This document shows, piece by piece, positions 55,594 through 64,000 of a stretch of 64,000 nt of DNA. Below the pieces are notes generated by a model. It was not told where the DNA came from. It saw only the letters and a program-made list of their open reading frames with translations, and ran no database searches. Each line of letters starts with the position of its first letter. Within the stretch, counting starts at the first letter, position 1. The position numbers were made by a program, and so were the translations under genes. This DNA comes from Zhongshania aliphaticivorans (GTDB taxonomy: Bacteria > Pseudomonadota > Gammaproteobacteria > Pseudomonadales > Spongiibacteraceae): contig NZ_CACSIK010000001.1 in assembly GCF_902705875.1 (NCBI RefSeq), positions 1,690,615-1,754,614 on the forward strand, written 5' to 3'.

Positions 55594-56565
55594 ATGGCAA
55601 TTGATGTAGAAGCATTAAAAAGCGGCAATTCCCGTGCACTTGCTAAAGCGATAACCTTGGTTGAAAGTAAGCGTGTCGAGCATCGAACTGAGGCACAATT
55701 ACTCTTAGAGCAAGTACTACCCGTAACGGGTAACAGTATTCGTATTGGCATTACCGGTATTCCTGGTGTCGGTAAATCTACTTTTATTGAGGCCTTTGGT
55801 TTATATCTGCTTAGCCAAGGTATGCGTGTGGCGGTATTGGCTGTAGACCCAAGTTCGCCTATAGCCGGTGGTTCTATTTTGGGTGATAAAACCCGTATGG
55901 AATTACTGTCTCGCAGCAAAGATGCGTTTATAAGACCTTCGCCCTCAGAGGGTTCATTAGGCGGAGTGGCACAAAAAACACGAGAAACCATGTTGTTGTG
56001 CGAAGCGGCAGGCTATAACGTGATATTGGTGGAAACGGTAGGGGTTGGCCAATCTGAATATGAAGTTGCCAGTATGGTTGATTTCTTTATGGTGCTGATG
56101 CTCCCGAATGCCGGTGATGAATTACAGGGCATTAAAAAAGGAATTATTGAACTTGCCGACGCATTGGTAATTAATAAGGCTGACGGTGAGAGTATTAACC
56201 TTGCTCAGCAAACCCGTCGACATTATGAAAACGCGCTACACCTGTTGCGACAAAACAGTTTCTGGACACCTCAAGTAATGAGTTGCTCTGCACTTAAAAA
56301 CGAAAATATAGAAGCTATTTGGGGCATGATTAGCGGCTTTAAGATTGACGCCTCAAAGAATGGGGCACTGCAAGAAAAGCGTGCTCGTCAAGCTCGTGAG
56401 TGGATGACTAAATTGCTGCATGAAATGCTTGATATGAAGTTAAAGCAGAATCCTGAAGTTAAAGAATTATTGCCAACATTGAATAATAAAGTCACGGAAG
56501 GCGAGACTACGCCTTACCTTGCGGCATCTCAGTTAATAAACCTTTTATTTAAGCCGGAAGCGTAA
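55594..56565 (+). CDS. meaB: Methylmalonyl-CoA mutase-associated GTPase MeaB
   Basis: The 323-residue G3E-type GTPase escorts cobalamin into the mutase and protects it from inactivation. Its Walker A is GIPGVGKST. VLAVDPSSPIAGGSILGDKTRM, ETVGVGQSE and the NKAD motif (VINKADGES) are all typical. ATG 55594 follows the terminator hairpin; an ATG at 55555 lies in its loop and is unlikely. Adjacent to its partner mutase, so the assignment is secure (also annotated ArgK/LAO kinase in older records). Confidence 0.94.
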   Translation: MAIDVEALKSGNSRALAKAITLVESKRVEHRTEAQLLLEQVLPVTGNSIRIGITGIPGVGKSTFIEAFGLYLLSQGMRVAVLAVDPSSPIAGGSILGDKTRMELLSRSKDAFIRPSPSEGSLGGVAQKTRETMLLCEAAGYNVILVETVGVGQSEYEVASMVDFFMVLMLPNAGDELQGIKKGIIELADALVINKADGESINLAQQTRRHYENALHLLRQNSFWTPQVMSCSALKNENIEAIWGMISGFKIDASKNGALQEKRARQAREWMTKLLHEMLDMKLKQNPEVKELLPTLNNKVTEGETTPYLAASQLINLLFKPEA

Positions 56566-56569
56566 TGGA

Positions 56570-57016
56570 ATGAATGGCCAAGCATTAAACGACTTTATAG
56601 CAGCGTATTTACCCACTGCACAGCATATGCAAATCAGTGTTGAAAACTATGATGGTCAAACATTACGGTTGCATGCGCCGTTAGCGCCAAGTATTAATGA
56701 CAAGCTAACCGCGTTTGGCGGTAGCATTTATGTTGTGGCAGTGATGGCGTGTTGGGGCATGGTTTATATGCGCTGCGTTGACTACGGTTTAGACCCAGAC
56801 ATTGTCGTTGCAGAAGCTGCTATTGAGTATCTCAAGCCGGTCACAGGCGATATAGTGGCCAGCTCTTTACCAGCCGATGAAAAGAACTGGGAGCATTTTT
56901 TTCAACGGTTTGAAGAGCGGGGTAAGGCTAAGATTGATCTTCAATCAGAAATTATCGTCAACGGCGAGGTAGCCGTTCGATTTAAAGGTCTTTATGCCAT
57001 TGTTGGAGTGAAATAA
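56570..57016 (+). CDS. Hotdog-fold thioesterase, YiiD C-terminal type
   Basis: The 148-residue protein matches the thioesterase domain found at the C-terminus of YiiD: LHAPLAPSINDKLTAFGGS, VVAEAAIEYLKPVTGDIVA and a final beta strand. Its likely role is hydrolysis of a CoA thioester. It follows meaB by 4 bp and is probably the last gene of the propionate operon. It might recover CoA from stalled acyl-CoA; that is a guess. Confidence 0.8.
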   Translation: MNGQALNDFIAAYLPTAQHMQISVENYDGQTLRLHAPLAPSINDKLTAFGGSIYVVAVMACWGMVYMRCVDYGLDPDIVVAEAAIEYLKPVTGDIVASSLPADEKNWEHFFQRFEERGKAKIDLQSEIIVNGEVAVRFKGLYAIVGVK

Positions 57017-57196
57017 CTCAGCTGATTAACAAGGCTTTAATAACTAGACCTTATACTTGTTGGCTACCATTTTCAGCCTACTTGCTGACACTCGCTTTGC
57101 AAGTTTATAAAAGTCTTTTTTATATGATCCGAGCTAGGCTTTTCATGCGGCTCTTTACAACACATTTGTAGATAACAAAGTATGAAGGTCATATAA

Positions 57197-58420
57197 ATGG
57201 AAGGCGCGACCTCTAAAACAAAGAACGCCTCAGTATTAGAAATTCTTCAGATTTTTTTACGCTTGGGATTAACGTCCTTTGGTGGTCCGATTGCACATAT
57301 AGGCTATTTTCGTGAAGAGTTTGTTACTCGGCGAAAATGGCTTAGTGAACAAGGTTACGCAGATATCGTGGCTTTATGTCAATTCTTACCTGGCCCAGCA
57401 AGCAGTCAGGTCGGCATGGCTATTGGCCTTATGCGGGGTGGCTACGCCGGTGCCGCTGCAGCATGGTTAGGTTTCACGCTTCCCTCAGCAATGGCACTGA
57501 TTTTATTTGCATTAGGCATTGCCAATTATGGCGAGGTTTTAGATCCAGCTGCATTGCATGGTTTGAAAGTGGTCGCTGTGGCCGTGGTCGCACAAGCTGT
57601 ATGGGGTATGGCACTCACCTTATGCCCAGATCGACAACGTATCACTATTATGATGATGGCCTGCTGCTTGGTATTATTTTACCCAACTGCCTGGGGGCAG
57701 CTTGGCGTGATTCTTAGCGCGGGCTTGATCGGCCTGTACTTATTTAAACCCAATGGTTTGAAGGTGGAGAGCCGTCTCAGCAATTCCGTTTCAAGCCGTT
57801 CAAGACGCCGAGAGGGCGCATTTTTCCTGGCATTGTTTTCAGCATTATTAATTGGTTTACCATTGATCTTGCTAGCTTGGCCAAGCCAAGCGCTTCAGCT
57901 AGTTGATGCTTTTTATCGCGCTGGTTCATTAGTATTTGGTGGTGGCCACGTTGTTTTACCCCTCCTACAAGCAGAGGTGGTGTCAACGGCATGGGTGCAA
58001 GAAGACACCTTCTTAGCAGGTTACGGTGCCGCTCAAGCCGTGCCTGGGCCATTGTTTACTTTTGCCGCTTTTCTCGGTGCGTCAATTGATGGTGGTCAAT
58101 CTAGCTTGCTAAATGCAACACTCTGTTTGCTGGCGATATTTCTGCCGTCATTCTTGTTAATTGCTGGGGTGCTTCCTTACTGGGAGCAGCTCAGACACTA
58201 TCGTCGTACTCAATCGGCACTTTGGGGCGTTAACGCTGCCGTTGTAGGTTTGTTACTTGCCGCCTTATATCAACCAGTGTGGACTAGTGCCATTCATGGG
58301 CCGCAGGATTTTGGGCTAGCACTAACTGCATTTGTGGCCTTAGTGTTTTGGAAGTTACCACCTTGGCTAGTCGTGTTGAGTTGCGGATTAGCCGCTTGGC
58401 TACTCAACCTTGTTTTATGA
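57197..58420 (+). CDS. chrA: Chromate transporter ChrA
   Basis: The 407-residue membrane protein has two homologous halves, each with about 5-6 transmembrane helices. The first opens LGLTSFGGPIAHIGYF with FLPGPASSQV; the second has GSLVFGGGHVVLPLLQ and AVPGPLFTFAAF. This is the duplicated CHR layout of chromate efflux. GAAGG lies 8 bp before the ATG. It ends 11 bp from a convergent patatin gene. Export of chromate is the known role of the family; here it is inferred. Confidence 0.9.
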   Translation: MEGATSKTKNASVLEILQIFLRLGLTSFGGPIAHIGYFREEFVTRRKWLSEQGYADIVALCQFLPGPASSQVGMAIGLMRGGYAGAAAAWLGFTLPSAMALILFALGIANYGEVLDPAALHGLKVVAVAVVAQAVWGMALTLCPDRQRITIMMMACCLVLFYPTAWGQLGVILSAGLIGLYLFKPNGLKVESRLSNSVSSRSRRREGAFFLALFSALLIGLPLILLAWPSQALQLVDAFYRAGSLVFGGGHVVLPLLQAEVVSTAWVQEDTFLAGYGAAQAVPGPLFTFAAFLGASIDGGQSSLLNATLCLLAIFLPSFLLIAGVLPYWEQLRHYRRTQSALWGVNAAVVGLLLAALYQPVWTSAIHGPQDFGLALTAFVALVFWKLPPWLVVLSCGLAAWLLNLVL

Positions 58421-58431
58421 TGTGTATTGCT

Positions 58432-59640
58432 TTAGGCGTCTCGGTACAAGAAGGTTTCTAATTCGCTTCGTTGCGCTATACCGTCGCGATATCCTAAATC
58501 AATGAGCTTACCGCAGTACTCTGGTGTGAATAACAAATAACTCGCAATACTCACACCACCTCCGCTATTGCCAGTGCTACCAGTACGCCGTAAAAACATC
58601 TTGAGCGAACGCGGTAGTTCGCTTACGTGCTCATCGGCAATACGATCAATATCTTCACTGGGGCTGATAACGAGGCAGTCAATTGGCAGCAGCTCCTTGC
58701 CCATCATGCCGAGATTTTCCTCAGGGATCATATTGACCAATTCATTAATACGCTCAAGACGCTCAATATCTGTTTCTATGCTGTCTATGAACGCGCTGTT
58801 TAATAAATGACCAATAATTTGGCCAAATCCAGGTGATTTTATTTCTTGGGGTAGTTTTGGGTACTGACGTTTATGGCCGTTGGCGGGAATTACCAAGACC
58901 CGGTTTGCACCTAGATGGATAACTGGGCTAATGGGAGTCAGCTGCCGCAAAGCCCCGTCGCCATAGTAATCTCGGCCTAATTTTGCTGGCGGAAAGATGG
59001 TTGGAATGGCTGTTGACGCCATTAAATGCTGAATTTGAATAGGGGTTGCCAAACCCTGCCGGCGCCAGCGCTGCCAGCCTGCGTATTGTGGTCCGCCTTG
59101 AAAAAAAGTCTCAGATACACCCTGAGTGTAATTCATTGCTGTAAGACAGAGTGCGTCTAAATCCCCATTTAAAATGTTGCGGCCGATATTGTCGAATACC
59201 ACATGCTGATTGAGGAGTTCTTTCAGTGGGCTATTATCCAATAGTGCAACGGGATCGCTGGTAGACGAGCCCGCGCTAAATAATGAGTAGGCCAGTCTTA
59301 TCGCATTACGTATTACACCAAAAAAATCTGCTCGGTAAATTTTATCGGTATTCAACTGGCGCCAAAGCATTTCTAACTTTTCGACTGTGCCGGTGAAGTG
59401 ATGCGCGCCAGCTGCCATTGATACAGCATTGATTCCACCAGCGGATGTGCCTGCAAGAATGGGAAATGGGTTGCCCGGACGCTTGCCATGAATTTCAGCC
59501 AATGCCTTTAGTACACCGACTTGATAAGCAGCGCGAGCACCGCCACCAGGAAGTACCATGGCGGTATTCGATCGGTAGTTACTAGATGAGGCTACTGGAT
59601 CAGAATTCGCCAAGGTCGCTTTATTGTCACCATCCATCAA
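58432..59640 (-). CDS. Patatin-like phospholipase
   Basis: The 402-residue lipid acyl hydrolase has the oxyanion segment VLPGGGARAAYQVG, the nucleophile serine in AGTSAGG and the catalytic aspartate in YYGDGALRQ. No signal peptide is seen. Its ATG overlaps the stop of ppsR by 4 bp, so the two genes are co-transcribed. The link to phosphoenolpyruvate synthase regulation is unexplained. Confidence 0.9.
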   Translation of the reverse strand: MMDGDNKATLANSDPVASSSNYRSNTAMVLPGGGARAAYQVGVLKALAEIHGKRPGNPFPILAGTSAGGINAVSMAAGAHHFTGTVEKLEMLWRQLNTDKIYRADFFGVIRNAIRLAYSLFSAGSSTSDPVALLDNSPLKELLNQHVVFDNIGRNILNGDLDALCLTAMNYTQGVSETFFQGGPQYAGWQRWRRQGLATPIQIQHLMASTAIPTIFPPAKLGRDYYGDGALRQLTPISPVIHLGANRVLVIPANGHKRQYPKLPQEIKSPGFGQIIGHLLNSAFIDSIETDIERLERINELVNMIPEENLGMMGKELLPIDCLVISPSEDIDRIADEHVSELPRSLKMFLRRTGSTGNSGGGVSIASYLLFTPEYCGKLIDLGYRDGIAQRSELETFLYRDA

Positions 59641-60455
59641 CGTTTATGACCTCGGAGCCCGGTGCCCACCAATACTCGTGTGGAGATTTCCTCTACTGAA
59701 GCATGGGTGGTATCGAGGTAAGGAATGCCAAAGCGCTTAAACATGGCCTCTGCTTGTCGAAGCTCATCTTCACATTGACGAAGCGAGGAATAACGGGTGT
59801 CAGGACGCCGTTCACTGCGGATAGCGGCTAAACGCTCCGCATCTATCGTTAAGCCGAATAGGCGGCTGCGGTGTGCTAACAAGGCTTTTGGTAAGCGATC
59901 GCTTTCCATATCTTCATCCGTGATCGGATAATTGGCGACAAATATCCCCGACTGCATCGCTAAATATAAGCAGGTCGGCGTTTTTCCGCTACGTGAAACA
60001 CCAATTAAGATGACTTCAGCTTGGTCATAGCGATTTAAGCGGGCGCCATCATCATTATCAAGGGCGTAATTTACGGCGTCGATACGCAGTTTATACACTT
60101 TATCCTTCTCAGCATTTTGAACTCGCCCGACTGTACGAGAGGGCGTTTCATTGAGGGCTATCTCTAATTGACTGACAAAGGTGCCTAATACATCAATGAT
60201 ATAGCCTTTGCTCGTGGCAATAATGGAGCGCAGTTTTTCATCAACAAGCGTATCGAAAACGATGGGCTGGGATCCACATTCCTCCGCAGCGCGATTTATT
60301 TTCTCCACCGCTGATATCGCTCGCTCTACATTATTCACATAGGGAACGATGATGTGTTCAAACTTTTGGTTCTCAAATTGCGCTAATACACTATTACCCA
60401 AGGTTTCGGCGGTAATACCGGTACTGTCTGATATAAAAAAGGCCGGACGAATCAT
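59637..60455 (-). CDS. ppsR: Phosphoenolpyruvate synthase regulatory protein (kinase/pyrophosphorylase)
   Basis: The 272-residue bifunctional protein inactivates PpsA by ADP-dependent phosphorylation and reactivates it by phosphorolysis. The opening FFISDSTGITAETLGNSVLAQF and the P-loop-like GVSRSGKTPTCLYLA are diagnostic. It is divergent from its target ppsA, with 130 bp between starts, the usual arrangement. Confidence 0.95.
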   Translation of the reverse strand: MIRPAFFISDSTGITAETLGNSVLAQFENQKFEHIIVPYVNNVERAISAVEKINRAAEECGSQPIVFDTLVDEKLRSIIATSKGYIIDVLGTFVSQLEIALNETPSRTVGRVQNAEKDKVYKLRIDAVNYALDNDDGARLNRYDQAEVILIGVSRSGKTPTCLYLAMQSGIFVANYPITDEDMESDRLPKALLAHRSRLFGLTIDAERLAAIRSERRPDTRYSSLRQCEDELRQAEAMFKRFGIPYLDTTHASVEEISTRVLVGTGLRGHKR

Positions 60456-60585
60456 GTAGTTTTTTTACCTAAAGCTCTGTGTTTTTCGACGGGAATTTCC
60501 AAATTACTTACTTTAGTATACCCCGAGTTGTTTTCTTGCACCCGTATAACTGTATGCGGCCGCTTTGTAAATTGGGAGATTGAAC

Positions 60586-62958
60586 GTGTCTGAATACGTA
60601 ATCTGGTTTAACGACCTAGGAATGAATGATGTTGACCGTGTAGGCGGTAAAAATGCGTCCTTGGGCGAAATGATCAGCCAGCTCTCTCAGGCTGGGGTGT
60701 CTGTTCCAGGTGGTTTTGCTACCACGGCAGATGCATTCAGAGACTTCCTCCAACAAAGCGGCTTAAATGACCGTATTATTGCAGAACTCGATGGCTTTGA
60801 TATTGATGACGTCAAAAACCTCGCTTTAATCGGTAAGAAAATCCGTCAATGGATTGTGGAAACCCCTTTCCCTGAAGCGCTGAACACGGCTGTTGTCGAA
60901 GCGTACGCCAAATTGGTTGACGGCAACGATGCCATGTCATTCGCGGTACGTTCTTCTGCAACAGCTGAAGATTTGCCCGATGCCTCTTTTGCCGGTCAGC
61001 AGGAAACATTTCTCAATATTCGCGGCCTCGACAATATAATGATTGCGATAAAAGAAGTGTTTGCTTCCTTGTATAACGACCGCGCCATCGCTTACCGAGT
61101 ACACCAAGGGTTTGAACATGCCGATGTCGCCTTGTCTGCTGGCATTCAGCGTATGGTTCGTTCAGAAACAGGTGCCGCTGGGGTTATGTTCTCTATGGAT
61201 ACCGAATCCGGTTTTGATGGCGTGGTGTTTATCACGGCGTCTTACGGACTTGGCGAAACGGTGGTACAGGGCGCAGTTAATCCCGATGAGTTTTATGTTC
61301 ACAAAGCTACTTTAGAAAAAGATCGTCCAGCTGTGTTGCGCCGCAATCTTGGTAGCAAAATGATTAAAATGGTTTACGGCAGTGACGCCAGCGCCGGCAA
61401 ATCAGTGGAAACTATCGATGTCAGTGAAGATGACCGCACTCGTTTTTGTTTAAATGATGAAGAGATACTCGGCCTTGCCAAGCAAGCCATGACTATCGAA
61501 AAACATTATGGCCGCCCAATGGATATCGAATGGGCAAAAGATGGTGACGACGGCAAACTTTATATTGTTCAGGCTCGTCCAGAAACAGTGAAAAGTCGTG
61601 AGTCGGCTACATTAATGGAACGTTACCTTTTAAAAGAGAAAGGTGCCGTTTTATGTGAAGGACGCTCTATTGGCCAACGAATTGGTGCTGGTCCTGTACG
61701 GGTTATTGCCAACCTCAGTGAAATGGACCAAGTCCAACAGGGTGATGTGCTTGTCACGGATATGACCGATCCCGATTGGGAGCCGGTGATGAAACGGGCA
61801 TCGGCCATTGTCACTAACCGTGGTGGACGTACCTGTCACGCCGCCATTATTGCCCGTGAACTGGGTATTCCTGCCGTTGTTGGTTGCGGTGATGCAACCG
61901 AGTTATTAAAAGATGGTACGCCTGTCACAGTATCCTGCGCAGAAGGTGATACTGGCATGGTTTACGACGGCATCCTCGATTTTGATATTAACCGCAATAA
62001 ACTCGATGCGATGCCTGAATTGCCGTTTAAGGTGATGATGAATGTCGGCAACCCCGATCGCGCCTTTGATTTCCAAGGTTACCCCAATGCGGGTGTTGGT
62101 TTAGCACGCTTAGAATTCATTATTAACCGAATGATAGGTGTTCACCCTAAAGCCTTGATGAATTATGACACCATTCCTCGTGATGTTCAGGCAGCGGTGA
62201 AGCGTCGTATTGCAGGCTACGAGAGTCCCATCGACTTTTACGTAGAGAAGTTGGTAGAAGGTATTTCAACCATTGCTAGCGCGTTTTACCCAAAACGGGT
62301 GATCGTTCGCATGTCAGATTTCAAATCTAATGAGTATGCGCATCTCATCGGCGGCAGTCTTTACGAGCCATCTGAAGAAAACCCCATGCTGGGCTTCCGC
62401 GGTGCTTCGCGCTATATCTCTGATTCTTTTAGAGAGTGCTTCGAACTTGAATGTCGGGCACTTAAGAAAGTTCGCAATGACATGGATTTGACCAATGTCG
62501 AAATTATGGTGCCCTTTGTCCGCACAGTGGGCGAAGCTAAGCAGGTGATTGAGCTGCTAGAAGCCAATGGTTTAAAACGCGGTGAAAATGGTTTACGTGT
62601 TGTGATGATGTGTGAATTGCCCGCGAATGCCTTGCTCGCAGAGCAATTCCTGCAATATTTCGACGGTTTCTCAATTGGCTCCAACGATTTAACCCAGCTA
62701 ACCCTTGGCCTGGATCGGGACTCTGGCCTTATTGCGCATTTGTTTGACGAACGTAACGATGCGGTTAAAGCGTTATTGAAAATGGCAATTGATGCCTGTA
62801 AAAAGCATGATAAATATATTGGTATTTGCGGCCAAGGCCCGTCAGATCACCCAGACTTTGCCCAGTGGTTAATGGAGCAGGGGATAGACAGCGTATCCCT
62901 CAACCCAGATTCGGTACTGGAAACATGGCTTTTCTTAGCTGAAAAACTCAAGCCCTAG
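60586..62958 (+). CDS. ppsA: Phosphoenolpyruvate synthase
   Basis: The 790-residue enzyme makes phosphoenolpyruvate from pyruvate and ATP for gluconeogenesis. It has the N-terminal ATP-grasp half ([31 protein letters not shown]), the phosphohistidine swivel ([15 protein letters not shown]) and the C-terminal barrel ending [12 protein letters not shown]. The start is GTG 60586 with GGGAG 7 bp upstream. Length equals E. coli PpsA (792). It would recycle carbon from succinyl-CoA, produced by the propionate operon, towards sugars. Confidence 0.96.
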   Translation: MSEYVIWFNDLGMNDVDRVGGKNASLGEMISQLSQAGVSVPGGFATTADAFRDFLQQSGLNDRIIAELDGFDIDDVKNLALIGKKIRQWIVETPFPEALNTAVVEAYAKLVDGNDAMSFAVRSSATAEDLPDASFAGQQETFLNIRGLDNIMIAIKEVFASLYNDRAIAYRVHQGFEHADVALSAGIQRMVRSETGAAGVMFSMDTESGFDGVVFITASYGLGETVVQGAVNPDEFYVHKATLEKDRPAVLRRNLGSKMIKMVYGSDASAGKSVETIDVSEDDRTRFCLNDEEILGLAKQAMTIEKHYGRPMDIEWAKDGDDGKLYIVQARPETVKSRESATLMERYLLKEKGAVLCEGRSIGQRIGAGPVRVIANLSEMDQVQQGDVLVTDMTDPDWEPVMKRASAIVTNRGGRTCHAAIIARELGIPAVVGCGDATELLKDGTPVTVSCAEGDTGMVYDGILDFDINRNKLDAMPELPFKVMMNVGNPDRAFDFQGYPNAGVGLARLEFIINRMIGVHPKALMNYDTIPRDVQAAVKRRIAGYESPIDFYVEKLVEGISTIASAFYPKRVIVRMSDFKSNEYAHLIGGSLYEPSEENPMLGFRGASRYISDSFRECFELECRALKKVRNDMDLTNVEIMVPFVRTVGEAKQVIELLEANGLKRGENGLRVVMMCELPANALLAEQFLQYFDGFSIGSNDLTQLTLGLDRDSGLIAHLFDERNDAVKALLKMAIDACKKHDKYIGICGQGPSDHPDFAQWLMEQGIDSVSLNPDSVLETWLFLAEKLKP

Positions 62959-62990
62959 TATTGGGGAATAGCTTAACAATCAGACTAACA

Positions 62991-63012
62991 GGCCGCTTAT
63001 GCGGCCTTTTTT
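62991..63012 (+). terminator. Terminator of ppsA
   Basis: GGCCGC (62991-62996), loop TTAT, GCGGCC (63001-63006) and six T residues lie between ppsA and the convergent lpxD. Confidence 0.9.
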
Positions 63013-63021
63013 GTGGCTGTA

Positions 63022-64000
63022 TTATTTATCACTCGTTTCATTAGGCAATAACGATTTTAACTGCTTTTCGAGTTGGCGAATTTTGCTCGACATTTCATCA
63101 AGCTGTGTGTACCTAACTGAATTTCGCCGCCATTTTTTTACGTCCTGCATGGGCGGGGTAGAGGCAAAAACACCGGGCTCTGCATTGCCCTTGGTGACTA
63201 TTGTTCCACCATGGAAATGACTATTGTCGGCAATGGTAATGTGGCCATTAATGGCAACGGCTCCAGCAACTGTACAGCTGGCCCCGATTTTGGCACTTCC
63301 TGCAATCCCCACGCAGCCTGCAATGGCAGAACGCTTGCCAATACTGACGTTGTGAGCAATATGGACAAGATTATCGATGATAACATTGTCGTGGATGACG
63401 GTATCGCCAAGAGCGCCACGATCAATCGAGCAATTGGAACCAATTTCAACAGAATCGCCGATAAGCACTGTGCCGAGTTGATGAATTTTTTGCCAGCCGT
63501 CTTGCGTTGGCGCAAAGCCAAAGCCGTCAGAACCGACAACGGTGCCGCTGTGAATAACGCAATTTTTCCCGATACTTACGCCATGGTAAATCGTGACATT
63601 AGGATGGATAAGGGTGTTGTCACTAATACTCGCTCGGTCTCCAATAGAGACACCTGAATAGAGTTTTGCCCCTGCACCAATACGAGCCTTCGCACCAATC
63701 ACACAGTTAGGGCCAATGGCTGCACTTGGATCTATGTCAGCGCTGGCGGCAATGATGGCAGAAGGATGAATGCCAACTGGTAGCGTGGATAGCGTTTCAA
63801 AGAGGGCGGAAACCTTAGCGTAGGCAAGATAAGTGTTGGCAACAATCAGCTTATTGCCGCTGTATTTATCCGCAAAGTCGGAACAGAGAATAACGGCGCC
63901 AGTAGACGAGTCTGCAAGGTATTTTAAGTAGCTTTCTTGATTTACAAAAGAAAGATCAGATGCTGACGCGCTCTGTAAATCTGCGATACCAGTTATTTTG
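63022..64000 (-). CDS. lpxD: UDP-3-O-acylglucosamine N-acyltransferase LpxD (5' end beyond window)
   Basis: The frame enters from the right edge and gives 325 residues, lacking only the first few (family length about 340). It has the N-terminal uridine-binding domain (SDLSFVNQESYLKYLADSS), then left-handed parallel beta-helix hexapeptides. The catalytic histidine is in DNLVHIAHNVSIG. The C-terminal helical tail is MSSKIRQLEKQLKSL. It adds the 3-hydroxyacyl chain in lipid A synthesis. It is not next to bamA/skp/fabZ/lpxA in the visible part, since ppsA lies downstream, so it may be a stand-alone or second copy. Confidence 0.9.
   Translation of the reverse strand, partial: KITGIADLQSASASDLSFVNQESYLKYLADSSTGAVILCSDFADKYSGNKLIVANTYLAYAKVSALFETLSTLPVGIHPSAIIAASADIDPSAAIGPNCVIGAKARIGAGAKLYSGVSIGDRASISDNTLIHPNVTIYHGVSIGKNCVIHSGTVVGSDGFGFAPTQDGWQKIHQLGTVLIGDSVEIGSNCSIDRGALGDTVIHDNVIIDNLVHIAHNVSIGKRSAIAGCVGIAGSAKIGASCTVAGAVAINGHITIADNSHFHGGTIVTKGNAEPGVFASTPPMQDVKKWRRNSVRYTQLDEMSSKIRQLEKQLKSLLPNETSDK

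Noticed and set aside
55551..55991. 146-codon minus-strand frame
   Set aside because: Antisense to meaB, which has full motif support.

Overview
The window looks like chromosomal DNA of a marine, aerobic gammaproteobacterium. CysB, ThrH, RdgC, PpsR/PpsA, YajC, LpxD and MoaCDE all fit that group. Lipid and propionyl-CoA genes (a bacterial fatty acyl-CoA reductase, an acyl-CoA carboxylase/methylmalonyl-CoA mutase operon) suggest a relative of the Cellvibrionales/Spongiibacteraceae or Marinobacter; this placement is inference. There are no rRNA genes, one tRNA gene (tRNA-Ser, GGA) and no CRISPR array.

Layout. 1-316: end of an ISL3-family insertion sequence, cut by the window edge. 317-3.5 kb: a small unknown gene, a fatty acyl-CoA reductase and an outer-membrane barrel protein. 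3.6-9.5 kb: a two-subunit, Tat-exported molybdenum hydroxylase (isoquinoline 1-oxidoreductase type), then a metallo-beta-lactamase-fold hydrolase, a HIT protein, an amidohydrolase-2 protein and an NTF2-like protein, plausibly one catabolic group. 9.5-13 kb (minus strand): a TetR regulator overlapping a haloalkane dehalogenase, and a cation/proton antiporter with an RCK-like tail. 13-17.2 kb: an unknown lipoprotein, RdgC and an unknown periplasmic coiled-coil protein.

17.4-26.5 kb is the accessory centre: a type I restriction-modification operon hsdM-hsdS-(RhuM/Fic)-(REP-associated tyrosine transposase)-hsdR plus a PD-(D/E)XK nuclease gene. Palindromic repeats sit in frame inside hsdM, hsdS and the transposase gene; the hsdS copy shares 24 identical bases with the transposase-gene copy. 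The island abuts tRNA-Ser, whose first 22 nt and upstream flank are repeated in a 127-bp tandem array.

27-47.8 kb is mainly housekeeping: glyoxalase-II-like hydrolase with moaCDE (molybdopterin for enzymes such as the hydroxylase at 3.6 kb), flavin reductase, Nudix, PhzF-like protein, RmuC, Bcp, YkvA, an acyl-CoA ligase/NTF2 pair, ExoIII, an isolated yajC, D-cysteine desulfhydrase-like enzyme, Na+/alanine symporter with convergent alanine racemase, a trypsin-like protease, a 5'-nucleotidase, CysB, ThrH and PabB.

48-57 kb is a coherent propionate operon: carboxyltransferase, a 947-residue biotin carboxylase/biotin carrier protein, methylmalonyl-CoA epimerase, mutase, MeaB GTPase and a thioesterase, taking propionyl-CoA to succinyl-CoA. 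57-64 kb: chromate transporter, patatin phospholipase, divergent ppsR/ppsA and lpxD, which runs off the right edge.
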